This document shows positions 24,201 through 33,400 of a DNA stretch of 64,000 nt, one piece after another; position 1 is the first letter of the stretch; each line of letters starts with the position of its first letter. Location: contig CH003196.1 in the NCBI GenBank assembly GCA_000149265.1, positions 1 to 64,000 of the forward strand, written 5' to 3'. Position numbers and translations under genes: made by a program. A model generated the notes under the pieces. The model was not told where the DNA came from. It worked only from the letters and a program-made list of their open reading frames with translations, and ran no database searches. Source of the DNA: Ciona savignyi (Eukaryota > Chordata > Ascidiacea > Phlebobranchia > Cionidae).

Positions 24201-26393
24201 AAAAGAACCGCAGTGTGTAGTGAACATATTTGTGACAAGGATTATCATAGTAAAATTGTATTTGACTCCAATGGAGTGGCCAAGATGATGTAAACAAACC
24301 GCTTGGTGAAAAATACAGTTCCAACAATTTTTAATTTTTCTGATTATGATTTTAAACATAGTGATCAACCCAGTACATCAAGTGCAACTTCAAGAACTTC
24401 TTTATCCAAGCAGATAATTGAAAAATAAGGGCTTTTAGTAATGCAAGTCCAGTCTGGTGTTATTTTGTGCACAAATGCATGTACATTCATGCAGCATAAA
24501 CATTCTTGCGGTGTGTCCATAAGAATACAGTTTTTGCAACGGCACAAGGCATGTCAATAGGTAATGTTTCTAAATAAACATTTTCTTCTATGGGGCTTGC
24601 ATCTTCAAAGATACTTTCAGACGTTTTCCTTGGTTCAAACGCATATGACTGAATTTGTGTTGTTTTATTCTGTACAATAATATTTCTTTCATCCATGCCA
24701 GAATGCTGAAAACTGTCATCCATTTTAGTGTTACAACATTAACTTAAATTTACTCTAGAAATGAAGAAAACAAAAAAAATTGTTACAACTTCTGTGCATA
24801 TGTATACCAAATCCCTCACACTCTCAGTTTGTAGCCTAGGGGTTGATAATAACATTGCTAGTCTATATTGCAGATTATAGCTATATATTGAAAAGCAACA
24901 ATCATGAAAGAAGTAGGCTGTTCCCACCGCATAGTCTGATCTTTGATTGATGGCTGGTTTATTTCTATAAATTACTAGCAGTTGCAGTTTACTGCCTCCT
25001 GTTCTAGTTTTCTTGTTCTGTCTTCACTTCTATAATTTATGATATAAATTGCTAAGAATAATTATTCTAAAGTCATTTAAATACGAGATCTGTATACCTC
25101 AGCGATTCAGCTTAGGTCCAGGACCGTGCAGGCCTTAATGACCGCGCTTAAAGTAAGCTGTCACCATGTACACTGGTTCAGTAAGGCTATATGACAAGTG
25201 TTATGCTAAGTCTCCATAAAAAAACGAAAATACAACGCTCCTGCAGGCGCTTCTGTTACTAATTCACCTCTAAACTGGCACATGATTGTATACAACGCAT
25301 ATAGGCACGAAATCTCAACAACGTCAATGACGTAATACGGGAAATCCCCTAACATAAAATGAAATGCATATTTGCTCATAACTCTTTAACAAAAAAATAT
25401 TGAAAAGAACTGATTTGATTTTTGAAATCAGCGTATTTTTTTCCATTTATTAAGAAATTCTTAAAATTGACTTCAGTTCCCCTTTAAACATCTCAGAATT
25501 GTTAAATCAGTAAATATATTAAGTTAATAAAATACCTTACATGAATAGATTTATGTTGGGTTAAATAAGATAAATAAGTTGTAGTTTCTTATTAAATTTG
25601 TAGGCTATGTTAATTCTTTAATCAAATGTACTAATTAAGTATATATTGGCTTTCAACAGTGGGGATTTCCCAAGATGGAGATATATATCAAAATTACAAA
25701 TAAAGTACTATATTGGCGTCCAATAGTGGGGATTTACCAATATGGAAATATACAGCAAACTAAAATACTTTTTTGTTTAGGATCCTTCGACAGAGATCAG
25801 GAAAATCGCCGAATTCCTTGAAGTCGATATTACCGAGGAGGAGCTCGATGACGTCATTTTCGAGACGTCATTTTCGACGATGCGGAGACAGTCTGCACAT
25901 ATCGAGAAGAAACTCGATTTTTACAGGAAAGGTCAGTGTCCTTGCTCGATTTAACGATTTCAACGGGATTTTTTAATGGAATTTCAATGATACTAAATTA
26001 AATAAATATCCCAATCATACACAACACACTGCAATGCAATGGCGGTAAACTGACGGTGATCTTACAATTGCATGTGTGTTAACGGCCCTTGCGTTTAATC
26101 TATCAATGTTCAATCAAATGAACATTGTTGATTAAACGACCCTCTTTTTACCGACAAAAGTTTCGAACCCAAGATTGGGGACGTCACCTGGGGCCTTATA
26201 TATATATATATATGTATCGGTCGCGCTAACCACTCAGCCACAGCACGACCTTACTAAACGACTCTTTCTAAACTTCATAGGTGAGGTTGGAGACTGGAAG
26301 AATCACCTCACGGTTGCCCAATCTGAGATGATAGACGCGAAAATAGAAGAAAAGCTCGGACACACAGATTTGAAGTTTACATACGAACCATAA
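21221..26393 (+). CDS. Cytosolic sulfotransferase (SULT family), 7 exons
   Basis: SULT enzymes move a sulfuryl group from PAPS to hydroxyl or amino groups of small molecules in the cytosol. Exons: 21221-21518, 21759-21872, 22185-22294, 22560-22704, 23066-23181, 25781-25931, 26281-26393. All junctions are GT-AG and the exons sum to 1047 nt, giving 348 aa. Exon 1 ends in the PAPS-binding loop, completed in exon 2 as YAKTGTTWVRN. Exon 4 has the 3'-phosphate motif IRNPKDQLVSWYN. Exon 5 has FVAYEDIKK. The exon 6-7 junction gives YRKGEVGDWKNHLT, the family's RKGxxGDWK signature. About 50 residues precede the usual N-terminus of 290-300-aa SULTs. The ATG follows AATAATT and is the first in frame. 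Intron 5 contains a 2.2-kb transposon, read as spliced out. The substrate cannot be told from sequence. Confidence 0.93.
21923..22140. repeat. Three-copy tandem repeat in SULT intron 2
   Basis: CAATAAGGCAAAC or CAATAAGGCAGAC recurs about every 70 bp at 21929, 22000 and 22067. Each copy is followed by a T-rich run and TGCGCTG. It lies wholly within intron 2. Confidence 0.6.
22368..22455 (+). mobile_element. SINE family C, diverged fragment
   Basis: GTACGGTTGTGTAGCCGTAC, then CGACACATTCATA, then AAAACGGTC. It is the family C head in intron 3 of the sulfotransferase gene. Confidence 0.45.
24045..24293 (+). CDS. THAP-type zinc-finger fragment inside the TTAA transposon
   Basis: THAP domains are C2CH zinc fingers that bind transposon ends or promoters. 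The frame has NCFAPGCTN (CX4C), FHRFP, the conserved W in KQWIQQC, and VCSEH (CX2H) about 46 residues after the second Cys. This is the THAP order and spacing over roughly residues 5-60. The frame has no ATG; an ATG-led frame from 24010 (MPKVKPLRRKEE) runs into it one base out of register. The frame stops about 20 residues after the CX2H pair and no AVPTIF-like end is visible. It may be a decayed DNA-binding part of the transposase. Confidence 0.7.
   Translation: MIGANCFAPGCTNFYYSTRNSNPPVLFHRFPHNDKKRMKQWIQQCKRSKLPGKRTAVCSEHICDKDYHSKIVFDSNGVAKMM
24365..24723 (-). CDS. P2X7-C-type Cys-rich fragment inside the TTAA transposon
   Basis: Minus strand. An ATG at 24723 opens a 78-codon acidic frame (MDDSFQHSG…). 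A second frame, shifted by one base near 24548, reads CRCKNCILMDTPQECLCC and then ITKSPYFSIICLDKEVLEVA. This C-x-C-x2-C … C-x-C-C pattern, followed by a C.(T/I)..P.F..(V/I)CL.K.VLE stretch, matches my memory of the P2X7 receptor intracellular C-terminal zinc domain. That domain also occurs in many invertebrate proteins of unknown role. The two frames may be one protein with a one-base break or an unseen splice. The domain name comes from memory and was not tested. Confidence 0.55.
25640..25770. repeat. Two-copy tandem repeat just before SULT exon 6
   Basis: Two units of about 66 bp, each with a TATATTGGC start and GTGGGGATTT.CCAA.ATGGA, end right before the exon 6 acceptor. Confidence 0.6.
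26011..26098 (+). mobile_element. SINE family A, 3' fragment
   Basis: Body fragment with ATACACAACACACTGCAATG and TGTGTGTTAACGGCCCTTG, in SULT intron 6. Confidence 0.6.
26150..26255 (-). mobile_element. SINE family C
   Basis: The minus strand reads GCTGTGGCTGAGTGGTTAGC (A box), an AT dinucleotide run and GGGTTCGAAACTTTTGTCGG (B box). It is in SULT intron 6, just before the last exon. Confidence 0.7.
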
Positions 26394-26850
26394 ACTTAAA
26401 CACTCCGCTCCGCTGTTAATTGCATAGATAATATAACGCGCTACAGAGCTTGCGAGCGATCGAGACACAATAAGGTTGCTTGCTGAATTTGTACCGGTTT
26501 CGTACTGGACTCCAAGTTATCAGTTCCAATGTATTTCCAATGTTTAGTTTCAAATTGTTATATCAAGTTTATCTAAAAAAATCGACATTTTGTAAACGTG
26601 ATAGCTAATGTTTAAAGTGCTGTAAAGATGCCTTTTAATTCCCAGCGACCAGCCGCCGGTCATTTGTTGTACATGAGCGTACGCTTTAATACAGAGGATA
26701 TATATGCTTCATATGTACGTATCGACTAGCAAATGTTGTAACATTTTCGTCATATGATTTTATTCATTTGTGAATAATAAAATCAATGCGTAACACAAGT
26801 ATATTGTCGGTTCATAAAACGTTTCTTTTATGGAGAGCATCATAACGCGG

Positions 26851-27148
26851 GCCGACCGATTGGCTTGGTGGATTAGTGCGTCGCCTGTCAGCCACAGGGT
26901 TGTAGATTCGAAACTGGTCGCTAGCTGCTTAGTTGAGTCCTTGGGCAAGTTACTTATCTGACATTGCCTAAACCCTTTCCCAATGACATGATGGGTTCTA
27001 TCAAATTGAAGGAACGTCTAATTAATACATAACACATTGTAATAGCTTCGGTAAACCGATGTTGGGCTCAAGGTTATCTGACGATTGTGCGTGTTTTAAC
27101 GCCTCCCATTCTTTTCCCATTCACGGGGATAAACGTGATTATCCCATC
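26851..27148 (+). mobile_element. SINE family B/A, full length
   Basis: The head reads GACCGATTGGCTTGGTGGAT, close to the family B head, then ATTCGAAACTGGTCG and the common body. The tail is CACGGGGATAAACGTGATTA. Confidence 0.75.
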
Positions 27149-28284
27149 GTGTCTACAGTAGGACTGTTTGCAGTGTTTAAAGTTATGCATAATTTTTTTC
27201 TTTAACACATTAAACCTGTTCAAGGACAACTAGTTAGCCGCTGGTAAATAAATGACGTAAAAGTTTAAACATTGTAGTTCACGTCATTTAGATAATAGTG
27301 TTTTTTATTTAAGACTCAAAAACAATACGACGCTGAAAATACCAGTAGAAAAGTAAATATTTATATAAATAATACAACTAACTACTGAATTTATCTGGGT
27401 AAACAGGCTGGAAAAGCCATTAGACATAAGTCAACATCACATGTCTAACCGCAAGCAAATACCAAGATTAAGTGGCTAACAGTAGCAAATGATTAAACTA
27501 AACACACAATGCTTATCAGTTTACAAAACCCTATAAATTTTGTGTGTACATGTGACGTGTTGCGGTAATGTAGTGCAATTGCAGATTTATTACTTTACGT
27601 CTTTATTACAAGAAATACGACCATAACATTAAATCAAATATGAATAACAATTAACTAAACGGTGCTTCAGTCACTCAGGTAAGGTCATAAGGCAGTAGCT
27701 ATTTAATAATCACATATTTTTATATCCGAAATAGCTAATAAGTGAGTGAGTATTCATGTGTTTTCTTATCGGGCAGTAGCCAAGGAGTATGAATCTACCA
27801 AAGTATATTAATAGCAACTACAATAATAGAATGTAATGCATAAGTAATGTATATATCTAACAAAATATGAATAATTAACTACATCAAAAAGTTCGGTTAG
27901 TCACGCGTTATTGCATTCTACGGCGTTTATTCCACGTTTACAAAAAAAAGTTCGTTTACAATTCGGCACTTTTTTGGAATTTTTTTGGGGGGGAACAAAA
28001 ATGAAGGCATTCGTATATTCCGTGTAGCATAAACCTTTTTGATTCTCGTATTTTTTATATTGAACAACACAGTATCGATTCACACAGATAAATAACTTCT
28101 CTTACACGTTCATCAGTTGGCAATACCACGTAAGCACGGACATAGTTATAAAACATATAATCCTGTATTCCTGTTGCTCCCATACTGAAGACTACTATTA
28201 CTGCGCCCCTAAAAGCTGACTGGTACATTTTAATTAGGCTAAGATTCAAAGTTTAAAATACTACTTGGAGTAGAAACTAGAGAG
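27149..28284. other. Intergenic, nothing recognised
   Basis: AT-rich sequence with short frames only. I find no domain, repeat or RNA gene that I can support. Confidence 0.4.
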
Positions 28285-29560
28285 TATCAACCACGTGTTT
28301 TAAAACCACTATTTGTAAAACACATTTTGTATGACATATATGTATGCGAGCAGGGTCCCTAACCACAATTTTTATTTTATACACCGGGTTAGTAGTTTGT
28401 TTCTGCAAGCATAAACGCATGGGTCCCTGAGGTAACAATCCGATCTTGTTATAAATGTTCATTACACAATATATATTATTGTCAGACATGTACACGTCAG
28501 ATCCATGTTATGTAACATTCCTGAAAGTTTTAACCGGACTGTCATAGTTTTGTTTCTGCAAGCATAAACGCATGGGTCCCAAAGTTATTAAACCAAACTT
28601 CTTTTCCATGTGTAGTTAAAAAAGAATAACCGTGTTAGATTTACAAACATTTCACCACAAAGGTTTTAAATTTAAGCCTCTTGTCAGTCGCTTTGGTAAA
28701 AAGGAGGCAAATTCCCAAAACAACCTGATTGAGTTTTTCTTTATTTCGGGGAATTCCCCTGGGTTTAGTACATAAATTTCTGCTTAACATATCTAAGTTA
28801 TGTTATCTAAGTTGGATGTTTGTTAGATAATCTAACAAACATCAATCCGCTTTGGTGACTGTTTGTTGGAGATTTCGGAGCGATATAGCATGCCTATTAC
28901 AATTATGGTTTAAAAACAAATCATAATTTTTAGGGTATTTCCCTAGGTAATTTTTTAAATTCTTTTAAGTGTTAGATCCTTGGCTAATGCACTTACAGTT
29001 CACCAAATTTAAATGAAATTGTAGTAGCCGTTTAAGCGCTTTGCCCAAAAAAGCTATCTTTAAAAAATAAATACCGTTTTGTTTTTTTCTCCTTCCAGGG
29101 TAATTCCCCTGGGTATATTTCCCAAAATTGTTTGGTTTATGCATATCTAGACCATGTTGTCTAACAAATGACAAAGTTTCTTGCAATTCCATCACTCCTT
29201 CTGGTGGATGTCGTTGCCACATGCCTGTCACAATCACGATTTGAAAACAAAATCTTATTTTTAGGGTATTTCCCTGGGTAATTGTTTTAATTCTTTTAAG
29301 TGGTATATCAGTTGCTAATGCCCTTACAGTTTACCGAATCTAGTTGAAATTGGAGTAGCCGTTCAAGCGCTATGCCCCAAAAAGCTAATTTTGTTTAAAA
29401 AATACCGTTTTGGTTTTTCACCTTTCAGGGGAATTCCCCTGGGTATATTTCGCAAAATTTTGGTTAGTGCACAGCTAGACCATGTGATCTAACAAATGAC
29501 AAAGTTTTATTGCGATTCCATAACCCCTTCTGGTAGATGTCGTTGCCACAAGCCATGCCT
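28285..29560. repeat. Dispersed ~330-bp tandem repeat (GGGAATTCCC family), copy 2
   Basis: This is the longest copy. The motif GAATTCCCCTGGGTATATTT and its neighbour recur 330 bp apart (29101 and 29431), separated by GCATATCTAGACCATGTTGT-like, CCTGTCACAATCACGATTTG-like and GGGTATTTCCCTGGGTAATT-like blocks. GGGGAATTCCCC at 28748-28759 is a perfect 12-bp palindrome, and at 29427 it extends to CAGGGGAATTCCCCTG. A perfect hairpin with 13-bp arms lies at 28815-28843. There is no ORF. Confidence 0.7.
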
Positions 29561-29787
29561 GTCAAGCGTTTGACGAAAAAAAAAGAAAAAAAAACGGACA
29601 AAAACAATATGTGTCCCATTTTTCCAAATGGGACCCATATTGATAAAGCATACTTTAACACTGAGGGAGCGCTCTGATGTGTTATTAAAGTAGAAAATCA
29701 TAATTATATCATGTCTAATGCACCAAAAGTGTAAACTTTTTCCCTGTATATGCGGCAGTATTAGATAAAACCATTCGTCGATACTGT

Positions 29788-30072
29788 TACGGATAGGATA
29801 TTCATGTTTATCCCCGTGAATGGGATAACCAGCGGGGTTAACACACGGACAATCTTCAGATCACTTCGACAGTAAGTGCGAGGTAAATTTGACGATTGCC
29901 CGTGTGTTAATCCCCTTGGTTTGGAGTTTTACTAAATTAAAGGAACATGTGAATCATATACAACACACTGCAATAGCTCCGGTAACCCGACAATGGGCGC
30001 GTGGTGATTTGACGATTGCCTGTGTTTTAACTCCCCTGGTTTTCCCATTCACGGGGTGTATATACCCCTCCT
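29788..30072. mobile_element. Two partial family A SINEs, opposed
   Basis: A minus-oriented tail fragment (29788-29877) abuts a plus-oriented body and tail (29880-30072) whose middle is duplicated: TGACGATTGCCCGTGTGTTA recurs as TGACGATTGCCTGTGTTTTA. Confidence 0.65.
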
Positions 30073-30106
30073 ATCCCAATGTGCATTTGAGAAATGCTTC
30101 AGTGCC

Positions 30107-30210
30107 CTATAACACCTTTCCCTCTCATATTAGTGTGGTGTGTGCGCGAGGTAATCTGATAATTAACCTTGTCATAACTCCAGCGTTTTCGCATCCACGG
30201 AGGTAATACA
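30107..30210 (+). mobile_element. SINE family A, diverged 3' fragment
   Basis: GCGCGAGGTAATCTGATAAT and a degenerate tail (CATCCACGGAGGTAA) only. It is an old copy. Confidence 0.4.
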
Positions 30211-30484
30211 TGAACACCAGAGTGCGGTGAATCGGGATTTGCGCATGAAAACATGCATGCCATTTATATAAAATCAAATTAATAACAACGATACAACAGA
30301 CAACAAACTTGTATTTGTCATTTGCACTAGAATTTTCTAAAAACGATGAGAGGCATTTCATTTTGTATAACTGCACTTCGTATACCGGATTACATTTAAA
30401 TTGACAAGCAACCCTTTACATATTTTAAAACTGGAGCCAAATGGAACATTTCGGGCCGTTGTTTGGTCGAAATAAAAATATGTA

Positions 30485-33400
30485 TTATTTGCTTCGGTTT
30501 AAAACTATATCAGTAAGTTCGACCAGCGCCGATTTTTCGGGGGAATCTTGGAAAATGGATAAATGGGCGATCGCGTCTTTGCAGTATTGTTGGGCTAATA
30601 AACGAGTTTCTTCCAGCGCCGAACTCTGAAAGGCAAATTTTGTTCTTAGGTATGTAGGAATAATAGGTCGCTCAGTTAAACTTCTTAATGTTAGGGTCAG
30701 TATTACCACCGTGTATTCGTATTTGTATGCATGTGAATGGGAAAATGCAGGATATGTAGCACATAAGGCAAGTGAGCGTTATCGCAAGGGAAATCGTTAG
30801 GATTACCTTACACGCATCGTCGGGTTACCGGAAAGTTATCGACTCGGGTAACTGGAAGCAATTGACTAGGCCAGCTAATGTTTTAGGTCCAACCATTTTT
30901 TTATTAATCCACCAAAGATAGACAGATAAAATTAAAAGTCATCAAAAACGGTTTTAAACATTAACACAACGCAAAAGCTCAGACCATCGAAGGATCATCT
31001 TACACAACACACTAAAATAACTCCGGTAACCCGACGGTGAGTGCAAGGTAATCTGACGATTGCCTGTGCATCGGACGATTATGCAAGTATTAACGCCTCT
31101 GGTGTACTCCCATTCAGGGGGTTGGAGGTAAACATGAGTATACTATGCTAAAAAGATTGACTTTGAAACACCCCGTATGTGAACTAGTAACCCCCTGTAA
31201 AACATACCACCTTTTACCATGTAGGGTTTGCAATTCATATTTTTCCAAGTATTAAAGCAAAACTATCCACATTTACAGCAGTTTGATGGCTGCAACGACA
31301 ACTTACGTTATGCACAGCTTCCAAAGCTTGAGCCACATCACCTGGCTTCCCAAACCTTCGTAATATCAATGCATGTAGGTCTGGATACTGCAAGATACAA
31401 CATAAAATGATAAAATGATCTGGTTTTCCAATAAATAAGAATCGTGATTAATAAATAAATTGTCCGGTGAACCAGTGGGTCAAAACAAGAACTAGGATGT
31501 GGGATCTGAACCAGTCGATAGCTAGTCGAATTTTGTCTTTTATTTAGGTAATAATAGTATATGATTTTATCACCGTTATTGGGAAAACCAAGGGGGTTAA
31601 CACACAATCAGATCCCCTCGCGCCCACCATCGGGTTACCGGAGCTATTGCAGTGTGTTGTGTATGATTTACACGTTCTTCAATTTGGTAGAACCCATTAA
31701 TCCGCTGGGTTCAGGCAATGTTTGTTAAGTGCCTTGCCCAGCGAAAATTGCAATTAATAAAAACCATGTAAACGTTAAAATACCTTATCACAAGCAAACA
31801 GAACAGGCGCAGTGGCGAGACCAAGGTTAAGATCCGCTGCAGATGGTTTTCCCATCGCATCAGATGAAGATACAAAATCCAGCAAATCATCGATCAATTG
31901 GAACGCTATTCCAATATTCCTTCCGTACTGATACGCTGCTTCGATGACATCTTGGTTGTTTGAACTTAAACATGCGCTCTAGGATAAGAATTGTAATCAA
32001 ACATGGTATTTTTTCGACGCTTTTTTTCAATGCCTTTTAATTCTATTCAACACTTTAATATATTTTTTTACTTTTTATTATATTATTTCTAGATTATATT
32101 TCTCTAAAACTTTCAAAATCCTAATACTTATTTTTAAATCTGTGTGCCGTTGTTACACATAATTGTCAGATTACCCCATGCCCTCAGTACAGGTATTCTT
32201 ATCTGAATCAGTTTTGTTTCGAAGAACTATTGTAAAATCAATTATTTCAAATCTAGAATTTTAAGCTGCTCTGAAATAGACTAAAATAGACAAAAAGTTT
32301 CAAAAGGTTCAAAATTGGTCACTAGCTCGGGTATGTTCTTGAGCAAGTTTTTTTTTAGTAAGAAAACATCAACACCTTTACGTATTAGTGCATGGATATT
32401 TGAACAAGCTGCATATAATACCTACCGCTTTGCAACAATTGGTACTAAAAAAAAAAAAAGTTTTTTTTTAGTAAGAAAACATCAACACCTTTACGTATTA
32501 GTGCATGGATATTTGAACAAGCTGCATATAATACCTACCGCTTTGCAACAATTGGCAATCAAGCTTGCAGTTTTCTTATAAGTCTTTTTCAAATAATGGT
32601 TAAATTGGTCTTTGTTGTCTTGTTGCATAAACTCACCTGAAATTAAAGAAAGAATTTGATCTTGGAGAAACCAAATTAGTACAATATCCAGTGTATAAAC
32701 CCCCATTGGCGTGAATTTGATCTAAAAAAGCATGCGTTCAAACATACACAATACAAGTGGTGAAAGGAAAAATATAATATCTTTACAAAATAAATAACTT
32801 TACCAAATAAATATGATTATTAGAATGTTAAAACCATATACCGGTATACTTATCAACAAAAATACGGTATTAGAATGAGTATTTTTGTTTATACATTATA
32901 AATGGCAAGTCCTACTTGGCTTTATATGTGAATACACTTTGTACAGACCCATTCATTTACTCTGACGGTGTACGCACCAAGGCTCATACTTGGTATATAC
33001 AAGATAAGTAAAAGGACTTTTCAGGGTAGAATACATCACTGTATGCTACCCACGCTAGCATTGATTTGGGACATAAGCTTTAACACAATGCAAAAACATT
33101 TGATTGGGGACATAAGCTTTAACACAATGCTAAAACATTTGATTATGGACATTAGATTTAATACAATGCAAAAGCATTTGATTAGGGACATAAGCTTTAA
33201 TACAATGCAAAAGCATTTGATTGGGTACATAAGCTTTAACACAATGCAAAAGCATTTGATTATGGACAAAAGCTTTGTTTTTTTTTTCATGGCTGGAATA
33301 ATTACTATGAGTATCATATACACTAGTTCATATAATCACCTCTCACTATATCATCGATAATCTGAGAGATAATGATTGTGACTTGTGAATTTCCGATGGT

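Larger units (their letters stand above)
23309..25483. mobile_element. TTAA-flanked DNA transposon with ~300-bp inverted repeats, Kolobok-like
   Basis: Both ends read AGGGGAACTGAAGTCAATTT (inverted at the right end). The inverted repeats run about 302 bp (23309-23610 and 25182-25483) and are nearly identical, so the insertion is young. Each end abuts TTAA (23305-23308 and 25484-25487), the expected target duplication. The interior has a THAP zinc-finger frame on the plus strand and a P2X7-C-type Cys motif on the minus strand. From what I know of the families, TTAA duplication plus THAP fits Kolobok better than P elements (8-bp duplications) or piggyBac (CCC termini). No full transposase frame is visible in 2.2 kb, so the copy is probably non-autonomous. 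It sits in SULT intron 5. Confidence 0.8.

Noticed and set aside
33036-33360. Frames of 95 and 130 codons on opposite strands in PDSS1 intron 4
   Set aside because: They are translations of the 39-bp minisatellite.
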